Shown here: positions 52,407 to 62,153 of the stretch, piece after piece
How positions within the stretch are numbered: the first letter of the stretch is position 1
Layout of the letters: every line of letters starts with the position of its first letter
NCBI RefSeq assembly: GCF_003268655.1
Contig: NZ_CP029642.1
Span: 2,356,001 to 2,420,000 of the forward strand
From: Arthrobacter dokdonellae
Lineage (GTDB): Bacteria; Actinomycetota; Actinomycetes; Actinomycetales; Micrococcaceae
Direction of reading: 5' to 3'
Length of the DNA: 64,000 nt
Notes under the pieces: generated by a model
Databases searched by the model: none
What the model was told of the DNA's origin: nothing
The model's input: only the letters and a program-made list of their open reading frames with translations
Translations under genes and position numbers: made by a program

Positions 52407-52988
52407 TCAGGTGCGTCCCGCGGCCGCCTGCGTCGCGGCGTCTTCGGCCGTCTTGAATGCGCTCTCCAAAACGGCGACGGCGGCCCGGTACTCGGCGGTG
52501 CCACCGGGCCCGGTGCTGCGCCGCAGCCGTTCCGCCAGGGCCATCGCCTTGACCATGGCCGACGTTTCCGGAACCCGCACGTCGGACATCGCCGGGAAGT
52601 CGATGGCCTCGGCCGGGTCCAGTTCATACCGGCGCCAGCGGGCGAGCAACGAGTTGTGCCGGGCCGAAACCGCGCGGCGCTCCGCGTCGTCAACGTGCCG
52701 CGCGTCCGCGTCGGCCAGCAGGTGAATGCGCCGGGAAACCACCCTGTTCGTCCACCACCATGTACCCGCCGCGAGCACCGCCAGCGCCGCGCCCGCCCAG
52801 CGGTTCAGCACCGCGGTGATCAGGACGGACGGCAGGAGGATGCACAGGCCGGCAAAGAGGTACCAGAACTGGGTGTCGGGGTCGTGTTCCACGGCCGGAC
52901 GAACCTTCACCAGCCAAACGGTTCCAGCCGTGGACAGCACCACCAGCACAGCCATTAAGGTGAGTCCTGCAAGGGCTGTAACAACCAT
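52407..52988 (-). CDS. Hypothetical membrane protein
   Basis: 193 residues from ATG 52988 with GGGAGG seven bases upstream. Three hydrophobic segments in the first ~80 residues (TLMAVLVVLSTAGTVWLV, WYLFAGLCILLPSVLITAVL, AGAALAVLAAGTWWW), then a charged soluble helix-rich domain with RHNSLLARWRRYELDPAEAIDFPAMSD split by the conserved-looking 'YELDP' block. Similar N-helix/'YELDP' proteins exist in actinobacteria, without known function. Confidence 0.7.
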   Translation of the reverse strand: MVVTALAGLTLMAVLVVLSTAGTVWLVKVRPAVEHDPDTQFWYLFAGLCILLPSVLITAVLNRWAGAALAVLAAGTWWWTNRVVSRRIHLLADADARHVDDAERRAVSARHNSLLARWRRYELDPAEAIDFPAMSDVRVPETSAMVKAMALAERLRRSTGPGGTAEYRAAVAVLESAFKTAEDAATQAAAGRT

Positions 52989-53158
52989 CGTGGCACCTCC
53001 CGCCAACCGTCCCGGGCCTGCGGCCCGGACACCCGCACAAGGAGCCGGCCGCACCGGTTCCCTGATTCCATTGCAGGCCTTTTCCCCTGCAAGGTCAAGG
53101 GGGCCCCGCGCCGCCACGGGCGGCAAGCTCCCATCGTGCCCCTTTTTTGTCCAGGGTC

Positions 53159-55162
53159 TTACTCCAGGCGGTGCCGGGGCACCGGCTGCTGTGTGGCGGC
53201 CGGCGCATGGCGGGCCGGCCCCGTGCCGGTCTGGGCATGGCCGGTGGCGGGCGCCGCACCCGGCCGTCGGCGGCGTTCGACGGCGGGCACACGACGCGCG
53301 GGCGGAAAATTGTCGGACGTCACGCCGGCAGGCAACCGTCCAGCCGGGATGCCCGCGGGCGGGCCACCTCCGTGGACGGCATCGCCCGGCGCCGTGCCTG
53401 GACTGCCGGCAGGCACTCCCGCCGGCTCGGAGTAGGCATACTTGCCCCCGCGCAGCGCCGAGGCGACCGCGGCCACCAGGCAGGCGGCGATGGCAAAGCC
53501 AAAGGCCACGGCGAGCCCGTCGGCGAACGGCCCGGAGATCAGTGCGGGGAAGAAGCCGCGGCCGGTGAGGTACGCGGCGTCGACCGGGGACAGGCGGGCC
53601 AGCGCGGCTGGCCCCAGCAGCGTCTGCACGGGATTGTAGCCCAGCAGGGAGGCAAACAGCACGGAGACCGGCGGCAGCGAGGCGATGTGGCCGGCGTCGG
53701 CCGCGCTGACGCCGTGCGCCGTGAGCCCGCTGGTGAGCGTGGCCGGCAGTGTGCGGGCCAGCCCCGTGACCATGAGGGAGAAGAAGATGCCGATGGAGAG
53801 CACCATGGCGGAATTTTGGAAGGTGGTGCTCATGCCGGCGCCGACGCCGCGGCGGTTGGGCGGCAGGCTGTTCATGATGCCGGCCCGGTTGGGTGCGGCG
53901 AAGAGGCCCATGCCCATCCCGTTGACGAGCAGGGCCAGGGCAAACGTCCAGTACTGGAAGTCCACGGGCAGCAGGAGCAGCCACCAGAAGCTCAGGGCCG
54001 CGACCACCATTCCGCCGGTGGCCAGCAGGCGGGCGCCCATCCTGTCCGAGATCCAGCCGGACACCGGGCCGGCCACCAGGAAGCCGGCCGTCAGCGGCAG
54101 CATGTAGATGCCGGCCCACAGCGGCGTGTTGGCGAAGTCGTAGCCGTGGCGGGGGAGCCAGATGCCCTGGAGCCAGATGATCAGGATGAACATCAGCCCG
54201 CCACGGCCAATGGCGGACAGCAGGCTGGCCAGGTTCCCGGCCGTGAAGGCGCGGATCCTGAACAGCTTCAGCTCAAACATGGGCTCGGGCACCCGCATTT
54301 CGATGGCGGCGAAGATTGCCAGCACCACTGTGCCGCCGATCAGCGCGGAAAGCACCCACGGGTTGGTCCAGCCCATGGTGTGCCCTCCGTACGGCTGGAT
54401 CCCGTACGTGATGCCCACCAGCACGGCGACGAGCCCGGAGGCAAAGGTGATGTTGCCCCACCAGTCGAGCCGGGCCGGTTGCCGGATGCCGTTGTCGTGC
54501 AGCTTCAGGTACGCCCACGCCGTGCCGAAGAGGCCGACGGGGACGGAGACCAGAAACACCAGCCGCCAGTCGATGGGTCCCAGCAGGCCGCCAATGATCA
54601 ACCCCAGGAAGGAGCCTGCGATGCCCGCCACTTGGTTCAGCCCCAGCGCCAGGCCGCGCTGGTCCACGCCAAACGCGTCGGTGATGATGGCGGTGGAATT
54701 GGCCATCAGCAGTGCACCGCCCACGCCCTGCAGGACGCGCATGATGATCAGCCAGTACACGCCGGGCACGCCACTGAGCCAGGTGGCGGCGAGCAGGATG
54801 GAAAAGACGGTGAAAATCGCAAAGCCGGCGTTATACATTTTCACCCGCCCGAACATGTCGCCGAGCCTGCCGAAGCTGACCACCAGGACGGCCGTCACCA
54901 CCATGTAGCCCATGATGAGCCAAAGCAGCAGCGAGGTGTTGCCGGGAGCCAGCGGGTTGATCCCGACGCCGCGGAAAATGTCAGGCAACGCGATCAACAG
55001 GATCGACGCGTTGATCGTGGCCATCAACACGCCAAGCGTGGTGTTGGACAGCACGATCCACTTGTAGCGGGGGCTGGCGAGGTCACGGTCACGGCGGGCC
55101 CGCGCGCGTGCGCCGGCCGAATTTGTCAATGCCGTGGATGGTGTCAATGAAGCCTTGGCCAC
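53159..55162 (-). CDS. MFS drug:H+ antiporter, DHA2 (EmrB/QacA) family
   Basis: 667 residues from GTG 55162, chosen because CAGGGAG lies ten bases upstream (TTG 55225 is an in-frame alternative with no ribosome site). Fourteen hydrophobic segments; motif A FGRLGDMFGRVKMY, motif C-like LNQVAGIAGSFLGLIIGGLLGP. The C-terminal ~95 residues are a Pro/Ala/Gly/Arg-rich cytosolic tail, unusually long for the family. Probably a multidrug or metabolite exporter; divergent from the urease operon. Confidence 0.88.
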   Translation of the reverse strand: MAKASLTPSTALTNSAGARARARRDRDLASPRYKWIVLSNTTLGVLMATINASILLIALPDIFRGVGINPLAPGNTSLLLWLIMGYMVVTAVLVVSFGRLGDMFGRVKMYNAGFAIFTVFSILLAATWLSGVPGVYWLIIMRVLQGVGGALLMANSTAIITDAFGVDQRGLALGLNQVAGIAGSFLGLIIGGLLGPIDWRLVFLVSVPVGLFGTAWAYLKLHDNGIRQPARLDWWGNITFASGLVAVLVGITYGIQPYGGHTMGWTNPWVLSALIGGTVVLAIFAAIEMRVPEPMFELKLFRIRAFTAGNLASLLSAIGRGGLMFILIIWLQGIWLPRHGYDFANTPLWAGIYMLPLTAGFLVAGPVSGWISDRMGARLLATGGMVVAALSFWWLLLLPVDFQYWTFALALLVNGMGMGLFAAPNRAGIMNSLPPNRRGVGAGMSTTFQNSAMVLSIGIFFSLMVTGLARTLPATLTSGLTAHGVSAADAGHIASLPPVSVLFASLLGYNPVQTLLGPAALARLSPVDAAYLTGRGFFPALISGPFADGLAVAFGFAIAACLVAAVASALRGGKYAYSEPAGVPAGSPGTAPGDAVHGGGPPAGIPAGRLPAGVTSDNFPPARRVPAVERRRRPGAAPATGHAQTGTGPARHAPAATQQPVPRHRLE

Positions 55163-55421
55163 GATTTTCGCACTCCCTGGGAAGCTGTCACGTCCATGGG
55201 CAGCGGCGGTGGTTACCTCTGTCAACTATCCATGGTAGTCCCGTGGCGCAGCGGCGAAGCTGGGAGCTTTCTGTCAACCCGGCGGGCGGTCCCGGGCCCC
55301 ATCCGGAAGGGTCCCCTGTTCTGATAGCCTGACCCTACCCGCGGATCTCCGGGCACGGTCGCCTGCCAGTTGTAGATGTCGGGTGGCCACTGGAATCCTT
55401 TCCAGACTTGAGGAGAACCAT

Positions 55422-55724
55422 ATGCACTTGACGCCACGGGAACACGAAAAACTCATGGTCGTGGTGGCCGCGGACCTGGCACGCCGGAGGCAGGCGCGGC
55501 AGCTGAAGCTCAACCATCCCGAAGCGGTGGCAATCCTGACCTACGAGCTGATCGAGGGTGCCCGCGACGGACGCACGGTCGCGGACCTGATGAGCTGGGG
55601 CAGCACCATCCTGAACCGGGACGACGTCATGGAAGGCGTCGCGGAAATGATCAAGGACGTCCAGGTCGAGGCGACCTTTCCCGACGGCACGAAGCTTGTC
55701 ACAGTCCACAACCCCATCCGCTGA
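55422..55724 (+). CDS. ureA: Urease gamma subunit
   Basis: 100 residues from ATG 55422 with GAGGAG six bases upstream. Full-length Ure[44 protein letters not shown] and [14 protein letters not shown]. First gene of the urease operon; packs against UreC in the (ABC)3 complex hydrolysing urea to ammonia and carbamate. Confidence 0.97.
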   Translation: MHLTPREHEKLMVVVAADLARRRQARQLKLNHPEAVAILTYELIEGARDGRTVADLMSWGSTILNRDDVMEGVAEMIKDVQVEATFPDGTKLVTVHNPIR

Positions 55725-55765
55725 CGGCCTGTCCCAGCAGAGCGCCGTGCATTGAAAGGCATGCC

Positions 55766-56125
55766 ATGATTCCGGGTGAATACATCCTCCGTACCGATCC
55801 CATCACCTGCAACGGGGGTTCAGAATCGAAGTCGCTGCAGGTCACCAACCGCGGGGACCGGCCCATCCAGGTCGGATCGCACTACCATTTCCTGGAAGTC
55901 AACAGCGCGCTGGAGTTTGAGCGCGGCGAGGCCCGGGGCTGCCGGCTCGACATCCCGGCAGGCACCGCCGTGCGCTTCGAGCCCGGCGACGCCAAGACCA
56001 TCAACCTGATAGCGCTCTCCGGCGCCCGGGAAGTCTACGGCTTCCAGAACCGGGTGAATGGTCCCCTCGACGCCGGCACGGCAGGGAGAGTCGACGCCGG
56101 CACGGCAGGGAGAGGCAGCAAATGA
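55766..56125 (+). CDS. ureB: Urease beta subunit
   Basis: 119 residues. UreB core: [55 protein letters not shown] and [16 protein letters not shown]. The C-terminus is extended by [16 protein letters not shown], encoded by an exact 24-bp tandem duplication (56067-56114). The stop overlaps ureC as ATGA. Confidence 0.97.
   Translation: MIPGEYILRTDPITCNGGSESKSLQVTNRGDRPIQVGSHYHFLEVNSALEFERGEARGCRLDIPAGTAVRFEPGDAKTINLIALSGAREVYGFQNRVNGPLDAGTAGRVDAGTAGRGSK
56067..56114. repeat. Exact 24-bp tandem duplication at the ureB 3' end
   Basis: Unit TCGACGCCGGCACGGCAGGG+AGAG at 56067-56090 and 56091-56114. 24 bp keeps the frame; ends 8 bases before the ureC start. Confidence 0.95.
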
Positions 56126-57834
56126 GCTTCGAACTGAGCCGCAAGCAGTATTCGGACCTGTACGGCCCCACCACCGGTGACGCCGTCCGCCTGGCCGACA
56201 CCGAACTCTTTGCCGAGATCGAACACGACCTGACGAAGTACGGCGAGGAAGTGGTTTACGGCGGCGGCAAGGTCATCCGCGACGGCATGGGCCAAAACGG
56301 ACAGCTGATCCGCGACGAGGACATCCCCGACACCGTCATCACCAACGTGGTCGTGCTCGACTACACCGGCATCTACAAGGCCGACGTCGCCCTGCGCGAC
56401 GGGCACATCTTCAAGATCGGCAAGGCCGGCAACCCGCAAATCTCCGACGGCGTGGACATCACCATCGGCGTGGCCACCGACATCATCGCCGGAGAAGGGA
56501 AGATCCTCACAGCCGGCGGCATCGACACCCATGTGCACTTTGTCAGTTCCGACCAGATCCCCGTGGCGCTGGCCTCCGGCGTCACCACCCTCATCGGCGG
56601 CGGCACGGGCCCCTCCGACGCCAGCAAGGCCACCACCGTCACCCCTGGCGCCTGGCACATTTCCAAGATGCTCCAGGCCGTGGACAACATGCCCATCAAC
56701 ATCGGCCTGCTCGGCAAGGGCCACGCCAGCGCCCTCGAGCCGCTCGCCGAGCAGATCCGCGCCGGCGCCATCGGGTTGAAGGTCCACGAGGACTGGGGCT
56801 CCACCACCTCCTCGATCGACATGTCCCTGCGGGTGGCGGACGAATACGACGTCCAGGTGGCCATCCACTCCGACACGCTCAACGAATGCGGCTTTGTCGA
56901 GGACACCATCAAGGCGATCGACGGCCGCGTCATCCACACCTTCCACACGGAAGGCGCCGGCGGCGGCCACGCACCGGACATCATCAAGGTGGCCGGACTG
57001 CCCAACGTGCTCCCGGCCTCGACGAACCCCACGCTGCCCTACACGGTCAACACCATCGACGAGCACCTGGACATGTTGATGGTCTGCCACCACCTCAGCC
57101 CGGACATCCCGGAGGACGTGGCCTTCGCCGACTCCCGCATCCGCAAGGAGACCATCGCCGCCGAGGACGTCCTGCACGACATGGGCATCTTCTCCATCAC
57201 CTCCTCCGACTCGCAGGCCATGGGCCGCGTGGGCGAGGTGGTGCTGCGCACCTGGCAGGTGGCCGACGCCATGAAGCGCCAGCGCGGCAAGTATGACGAC
57301 GACCCCTCCGTGGGCGACAACGCGCGCCTTAAGCGCTTTGTGGCGAAATACACGATCAACCCGGCCATCGCCCACGGCATCGCCGACTCCGTGGGCAGCG
57401 TCGAGGAAGGCAAGTTTGCCGACCTGGTGCTGTGGGAGCCGGCGTTCTTTGGCGTCAAGCCGGAGATGGTGCTCAAGGGCGGCCAGATGGTCATGAGCGT
57501 CATGGGCGACCCCAACGCCTCCATCCCCACCCCGCAGCCGCGGACCCTGCGCCAGAACTTCGCCGCACTGGGACGGGCCGTGCATTCCTCGTCCATCACG
57601 TTCATGTCCCAGGCCGCGGTCGACGCCGGCGTGCCGGCGCAACTTGGCCTGCAGCACGAGGTGCGCCCCTGCCGCGGCATCCGCAACCTCACTAAGGCGG
57701 ACATGAAGCGCAACGGAGGCACCCCGGACATCCAGGTGGATCCGGAAACGTACGAGGTGCGCGTGGACGGCGAGGTCGTCACCGCGGAGCCGTCAAAGGT
57801 CCTGCCCATGGCCCAGCGCTACTTCCTGTTTTAA
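56122..57834 (+). CDS. ureC: Urease alpha (catalytic) subunit
   Basis: 570 residues, full length. Ni ligands: His137 and His139 (DTHVHF), carbamylated Lys220 (GLKVHEDWG), His249, His275 and Asp363 (SSDSQAMGR). The flap carries Cys322-His323 (MVCHHLS). Ribosome site overlaps the ureB repeat end (AGGGAGAGG). Confidence 0.98.
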   Translation: MSFELSRKQYSDLYGPTTGDAVRLADTELFAEIEHDLTKYGEEVVYGGGKVIRDGMGQNGQLIRDEDIPDTVITNVVVLDYTGIYKADVALRDGHIFKIGKAGNPQISDGVDITIGVATDIIAGEGKILTAGGIDTHVHFVSSDQIPVALASGVTTLIGGGTGPSDASKATTVTPGAWHISKMLQAVDNMPINIGLLGKGHASALEPLAEQIRAGAIGLKVHEDWGSTTSSIDMSLRVADEYDVQVAIHSDTLNECGFVEDTIKAIDGRVIHTFHTEGAGGGHAPDIIKVAGLPNVLPASTNPTLPYTVNTIDEHLDMLMVCHHLSPDIPEDVAFADSRIRKETIAAEDVLHDMGIFSITSSDSQAMGRVGEVVLRTWQVADAMKRQRGKYDDDPSVGDNARLKRFVAKYTINPAIAHGIADSVGSVEEGKFADLVLWEPAFFGVKPEMVLKGGQMVMSVMGDPNASIPTPQPRTLRQNFAALGRAVHSSSITFMSQAAVDAGVPAQLGLQHEVRPCRGIRNLTKADMKRNGGTPDIQVDPETYEVRVDGEVVTAEPSKVLPMAQRYFLF

Positions 57835-57844
57835 GGAGAGCGCT

Positions 57845-58339
57845 GTGATCATCGAAAAGGTCCTGGGCAACAAGTTTGACCCCGCCACACAATCGTTCGA
57901 CCCGGATTCGCTTGCGGGCCTCCATGAGGAGAAGGTGCTGCTGCCCTCCGCCGCCCTGGTCAAACGCATCCAGCGGGTCACCACGGACCACGGCAAGGAA
58001 CTGGGCATACGGCTTGCGGGCGACAAGGCGCCTGACCTGCGCGACGGCGACGTCCTGTTCATGGACGGGCACAACGCCATCGTCGTGGCCGTCGAACACA
58101 CCGACGTGCTGGTCATCGCCCCCGCCTCCATCCAGGAAATGGGGGTGGTGGCCCACAACTTGGGCAACCGGCACATGCAGGCCCAGTTCTTTGGCGCCGG
58201 CTCCGAGTACGGCGCGGAAGTGATGGTGCTGGCCTACGACCACACCGTGGAGGACTACCTCAAGCACGTAGGCGTGGCGTACTCGCGGCAGGAACGCGTC
58301 ATGCCCGTGCCGTTCCGGCACGCCGGACACACGCACTGA
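57845..58339 (+). CDS. ureE: Urease accessory protein UreE
   Basis: 164 residues from GTG 57845 with AAGGAG six bases upstream. Nickel metallochaperone; the conserved C-terminal-domain His is in NLGNRHMQAQF, and the short tail RHAGHTH adds three histidines instead of a long His-rich tail. Confidence 0.93.
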   Translation: MIIEKVLGNKFDPATQSFDPDSLAGLHEEKVLLPSAALVKRIQRVTTDHGKELGIRLAGDKAPDLRDGDVLFMDGHNAIVVAVEHTDVLVIAPASIQEMGVVAHNLGNRHMQAQFFGAGSEYGAEVMVLAYDHTVEDYLKHVGVAYSRQERVMPVPFRHAGHTH

Positions 58340-58347
58340 GGCCCGGC

Positions 58348-59037
58348 ATGACTTCCACCGCCCCCGCGTACCTTCTGGCGCTGCTTCAGCTCAGCGATTC
58401 GGCCCTGCCCACCGGGTCCTTCAGCCACTCCCTCGGCCTGGAAACCAGCCTGCACCGCGGCCAGGTCCACGACGAGCCCACCTTCGCGGACTGGCTGACC
58501 CAGTTCATCCGGATCCAGCTGGTCCACAGTGACGGGCTGGCCATCCGCTTCGCACTGGAGGCGGCGAGCGAGGAGGAACTGTTCCGGGTGGACCACGAAC
58601 TGCACGCCGCTGCGCTGCCCCGGGAAATCCGTGAAGCGGGCGTGAAGATGGGTGCGCGCATGCTGGACATCGCCCGCTCCGTGGCACCTTCCCGGGAACT
58701 GGAAAGCTTCGCCAGGGCCGTGGCCCGCGGCGACTGCGCCGGGCACCCCGCCCTGGCGTTTGCCGTGGCGGGAAAGTCCCTGGGAGTACCCGCCGCCGAG
58801 CTGCTGGCCACCTACATGTTTTCCACCGCCACGTCGCTGACACAAAACGCCATCAGGGGCATCCCGATCGGCCAAAATGCCGGCCAGCGCGTCCTGCGCG
58901 CTGCGCACCGGGAGGTGGGTGACGGCGTCGTGCTTGTCCAAACGCTGGGGCGGGAAGACTTTGGCGTCACCGCGCCGGGGCTGGAGATCGCACAGATGCA
59001 GCACGAACGCCAGCGGGCCCGCATGTTCATGTCCTGA
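58348..59037 (+). CDS. ureF: Urease accessory protein UreF
   Basis: 229 residues. All-helical UreF: LLQLSDSALPTGSFSHSLGLET, and C-terminal NAIRGIPIGQNAGQRVL. Bridges UreD and UreG in the activation complex and gates nickel transfer. Confidence 0.94.
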   Translation: MTSTAPAYLLALLQLSDSALPTGSFSHSLGLETSLHRGQVHDEPTFADWLTQFIRIQLVHSDGLAIRFALEAASEEELFRVDHELHAAALPREIREAGVKMGARMLDIARSVAPSRELESFARAVARGDCAGHPALAFAVAGKSLGVPAAELLATYMFSTATSLTQNAIRGIPIGQNAGQRVLRAAHREVGDGVVLVQTLGREDFGVTAPGLEIAQMQHERQRARMFMS

Positions 59038-59057
59038 AACCGTAGAAGGAGAAAACC

Positions 59058-59675
59058 ATGAAGCCCATCAAGATTGGCATTGGCGGCCCTGTCGGCGCCG
59101 GCAAGACCCAGCTCGTGGAGCGCCTCACCCGCGCCCTGGACGGGGAGGTTTCCAGCGCCGCCATCACCAACGACATCTACACCATTGAGGACGCCAAGAT
59201 CCTGGCCGCGAACAGCGTGCTGCCGCTGGACAGGATCATCGGCATTGAAACCGGCGGCTGCCCCCACACGGCCATCCGCGAGGACACGTCGATGAACTCG
59301 GCCGCCGTGGCGGAGCTGGAGGCACGGCACCCGGACCTGCAGGTCATCTTCATCGAGTCGGGGGGCGACAACCTCTCGGCCACGTTCAGCCCGGAGCTGG
59401 TGGACTTCTCCATCTACATCATCGATGTGGCACAGGGGGAAAAGATCCCCCGCAAGGCCGGGCAGGGCATGATCAAGTCCGACCTGTTCATCATCAACAA
59501 GACGGACCTTGCCCCCTACGTGGGCGCCGACCTCTCGGTGATGGAAGCCGACACGCTGGAATTCCGTGGCCACAAGCCGTACTGCTTCACGAACCTGAAG
59601 ACCGACGACGGACTGGAACACGTCATCAACTGGCTTAAGCGCGACGTGCTCATGCTGGACCTGGAATCACGGTGA
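59058..59675 (+). CDS. ureG: Urease accessory GTPase UreG
   Basis: 205 residues with AAGGAG before the start. P-loop GPVGAGKT (10-17), the Ni-binding CPH motif in [29 protein letters not shown] and guanine-specificity NKTDLA. Delivers Ni to apo-urease upon GTP hydrolysis. The TGA overlaps the ureD GTG. Confidence 0.97.
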   Translation: MKPIKIGIGGPVGAGKTQLVERLTRALDGEVSSAAITNDIYTIEDAKILAANSVLPLDRIIGIETGGCPHTAIREDTSMNSAAVAELEARHPDLQVIFIESGGDNLSATFSPELVDFSIYIIDVAQGEKIPRKAGQGMIKSDLFIINKTDLAPYVGADLSVMEADTLEFRGHKPYCFTNLKTDDGLEHVINWLKRDVLMLDLESR

Positions 59676-60718
59676 CTGAAACCGTCGCTGAGGGCGGACC
59701 GGCATTCCCTCGGTTGGGCCCACAAGCGCTAGGGACCCGCGGCGAGCTTGCGAGCCGTGGGAGCGCTTGGGGACTATCCGACTCCTCGGCCGCGGGCGGC
59801 CTGCGGGGTCTCCTTTACGCGACCTCCGGGAACACCGGGTCCGCGACCTCCGGGAACACCGGACCCGCCGCCGTCGGCCGGCTTGCTGAACCGTCCACAT
59901 GGGCCGGGACGCTTTCCCTGTCCATCGACCGGCGCGGAGACAGGTCGATCGCCGTCAAGCAGTACCACGACGGCGCGCTGCGGGTCTTGCGTCCGCATTA
60001 CCTCGATGAGTCCGGACAGGTTTGTTATGTGGTCATCAATCCCGGCGGCGCCTACCTTGGCGGGGACAAGTACCTCATCGAGGTCGACGTCGCGCCGGGT
60101 GCCGAGCTGCTGTTGACGACGCAGTCGGCCACCAAGGTTTACCGCACGCCGGACAGCCGGGCCGAACAACGCCTGCACATCCGGCTGGCGGCCGGCGCCC
60201 GCATGGAGCTGCTGCCCGATCCGTTGATCGCCTACCGGGAGGCCAGCTACGGGCAGGTGACAGTGGTGGAGATGGACCCCGGCGCCTCGTTCGTCATGGC
60301 CGAGGTGGTGACGCCGGGGTGGTCGCCGGATGGAAAGCCGTTCCGCTACGACGAAATACGGATGCGCAACGAAATCTCCATTGGCGGCCGGCTGGCCGTG
60401 TTGGACAACCTCCTGATCCGGCCCGGGACGGGTTCACCGGTGGACGGCATGTCCTTCATGGACCGCCACACCCACCTGGGTTCGCTGCTGGTCATGGACG
60501 CCCGCGTCGACGCGGCGTTGGTCGACGAGCTTCACGCCGCGCTGGCGCCCATGGATCCGCAAGGGCAGCTGGGCATCACGCTCCTGGACGGTCCGGGACT
60601 GGCGCTGCGTGCACTCTCCGGCACCACCGAACCGTTGAATGAAATGCTGGCCGCCGCCGTCGACCTGCTGCGTGGCCGCTGGCACGGCCAGGACCCGCTG
60701 AACCTGAGGAAGTATTGA
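59672..60718 (+). CDS. ureD: Urease accessory protein UreD (UreH) with an unusual N-terminal extension
   Basis: 348 residues from GTG 59672 coupled to the ureG stop (GTGA). UreD core begins near residue 80: [64 protein letters not shown] and YREASYGQV. The first ~78 residues have no family counterpart: they are read through a palindrome (59723-59769) and a 24-bp duplication ([16 protein letters not shown]). No better in-frame start was seen nearer the core. UreD is the scaffold that binds apo-urease. Confidence 0.92.
   Translation: MTETVAEGGPAFPRLGPQALGTRGELASRGSAWGLSDSSAAGGLRGLLYATSGNTGSATSGNTGPAAVGRLAEPSTWAGTLSLSIDRRGDRSIAVKQYHDGALRVLRPHYLDESGQVCYVVINPGGAYLGGDKYLIEVDVAPGAELLLTTQSATKVYRTPDSRAEQRLHIRLAAGARMELLPDPLIAYREASYGQVTVVEMDPGASFVMAEVVTPGWSPDGKPFRYDEIRMRNEISIGGRLAVLDNLLIRPGTGSPVDGMSFMDRHTHLGSLLVMDARVDAALVDELHAALAPMDPQGQLGITLLDGPGLALRALSGTTEPLNEMLAAAVDLLRGRWHGQDPLNLRKY
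59723..59769. repeat. Palindromic repeat unit inside the ureD 5' end
   Basis: CAAGCGCT (59723-59730) and AGCGCTTG (59762-59769) are outer arms; CCCGCGGC and GCCGTGGG pair inside with one mismatch around GAGCTTGCGA. Confidence 0.75.
59819..59866. repeat. 24-bp in-frame tandem duplication in ureD
   Basis: GCGACCTCCGGGAACACCGG+GTCC (59819-59842) then the same with ACCC (59843-59866); two mismatches at the end of the unit. Confidence 0.92.
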
Positions 60719-61788
60719 TGACCGCCACCGCCCGGATGGGATACCTTGAGCGCGAGCAGCTGCCTGTTGTCCGGCGCGCCGGTGCCACCTTTGCGGCGGT
60801 GGCCCTGCTTCACTTCATGGTGGCGGCACTGCTGACCTTTTCGCTGCTCCACGACGCCCACCCGCTGGCGCTGGGACTGGTGCTGGCAGCGTACATGGCC
60901 GGCGTCAAGCACAGCTACGACTGGGACCACATCGCGGCCATTGACAATTCGAGCAGGAAATTCGCGGCGCAGGGCCGGGCGCCCGTCAGCGTCGGCTTTG
61001 CGTTCAGCATGGGGCACAGTTCCGTGGTGCTTCTCGCCGGCATCCTAGTGGTCAGCGGTGCCGGCATCATGGGTACCATGCTGCAGGAAGGATCCGCAGC
61101 CAACATGGTGCTGGCAGGCATTGGGGCCGGCGTCTCCGCCCTGTTCCTGCTGTCCATCGGCCTGTTCAACGGCTCCGCGTTCCTCAAGGCGAATGTGCTG
61201 TACCGGCGCGTCCGCCACGGCGGGACGGTGGCCGACGGCGAACTTACCCCCACCGGAATGGTGGCGCGGCTGATGAACAAGCCCCTGTCGCGCGTCAAGC
61301 GGCCCCGCGACATCTACGTGCTCGGCTTCCTCTTTGGCCTTGGCTTTGACACCGCCTCCACGATCGCGTTCCTGGTGCTGACCGCCTCCGCCGCACTGGC
61401 CGGGATCTCCATTGCCGCGCTGCTTGCCCTGCCTCTGGCCTTCACGGCCGCCATGACGCTGTGCGACACCGCCAACGGGATGGCGATGATGAAAATGTAC
61501 CGCTCGGCGATCATGAACCCGGCCCGGCGGATCGGATTCAACATGGTGGTCACCGGGCTTTCGGCCACGTCGGCGCTGTTCATATCGGTGCTGACCATCG
61601 CGGCCATCCTGCACGACGCATTGGGCCTGGCGGACCCCGTCACCACGTGGCTCGCCGGGCTGGACCTGGGCCACGCCGGACTGCTGCTCGTGGGCCTGTT
61701 CCTGGCGGTGTGGGGGATCGCCGCACTCGGCTGGCGCCGGGACCGCACCGGCGCGCCGGGATTGGAAACCGGCGTCGAATACCAATAG
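60718..61788 (+). CDS. NiCoT-family nickel/cobalt permease
   Basis: 356 residues from ATG 60718, overlapping the ureD stop (TGATG). Eight hydrophobic segments. The metal-binding TM2 motif reads KHSYDWDHIAAIDN (H65-H71, keeping HX4-5DH), with GxxFSMGHSSVV and FLFGLGFDTASTIAFL as second and third family motifs. The usual RHAxDADHI has become KHSYDWDHI. Last gene of the urease operon, presumably supplying nickel. Confidence 0.92.
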   Translation: MTATARMGYLEREQLPVVRRAGATFAAVALLHFMVAALLTFSLLHDAHPLALGLVLAAYMAGVKHSYDWDHIAAIDNSSRKFAAQGRAPVSVGFAFSMGHSSVVLLAGILVVSGAGIMGTMLQEGSAANMVLAGIGAGVSALFLLSIGLFNGSAFLKANVLYRRVRHGGTVADGELTPTGMVARLMNKPLSRVKRPRDIYVLGFLFGLGFDTASTIAFLVLTASAALAGISIAALLALPLAFTAAMTLCDTANGMAMMKMYRSAIMNPARRIGFNMVVTGLSATSALFISVLTIAAILHDALGLADPVTTWLAGLDLGHAGLLLVGLFLAVWGIAALGWRRDRTGAPGLETGVEYQ

Positions 61789-61809
61789 GGGCGGGTGCCA
61801 CCCACGCCC
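61789..61809 (+). terminator. Possible hairpin after the nickel permease
   Basis: GGGCGGGTG (61789-61797) faces CACCCACGCCC with one bulge and a small loop, immediately after the operon stop. Confidence 0.35.
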
Positions 61810-61825
61810 ACGGAACGCCGGTCAG

Positions 61826-62020
61826 GTTGCGGGCCTGGACGCGGCCCGTCACCGTGGCCCGCTTCCTGGTCCGCTCCATCACGGTGTCGATGTCGCGGTC
61901 CAGGACGTTGTTTAGCACGCAGGCGGAGCCGATCACCAGCGTGGTGCCGATGCAGACACCCACAAACAGCGGCCAGTCCACGCGCCCGGTAACGGAAGGG
62001 CGGCGGGGCCTGAGGCGCAT
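61826..62020 (-). pseudogene. Heme O synthase (protoheme IX farnesyltransferase, CtaB) fragment
   Basis: The minus-strand frame reads LRPRRPSVTGRVDWPLFVG, VCIGTTLVIGSACVLNNVLD and RDIDTVMERTRKRATVTGRV, the N-terminal prenyltransferase region of CtaB/CyoE including the NxxxDxxxD metal motif and the following DxxM-RT-KR block. Both the N-terminal TM1 and everything after TM2-3 are absent, so about 65 of ~300 residues remain. Confidence 0.75.
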
Positions 62021-62153
62021 AACGTTTGAGACCACCGGCGACGCACGTTAACGATTCGCCGCCGTTTCGGTGCAGGGGGTCGCCCGCGTACCGCGGTGGC
62101 GCTGATACTGGACCTACCCATCACCCCGCCCAAACACAGAGGAAGCGTTCCCC

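Noticed and set aside
53147..55150. 667-codon plus-strand frame opposite the DHA2 exporter
   Set aside because: Low-complexity Gly/Gln/His-rich translation mirrors the transporter codons.
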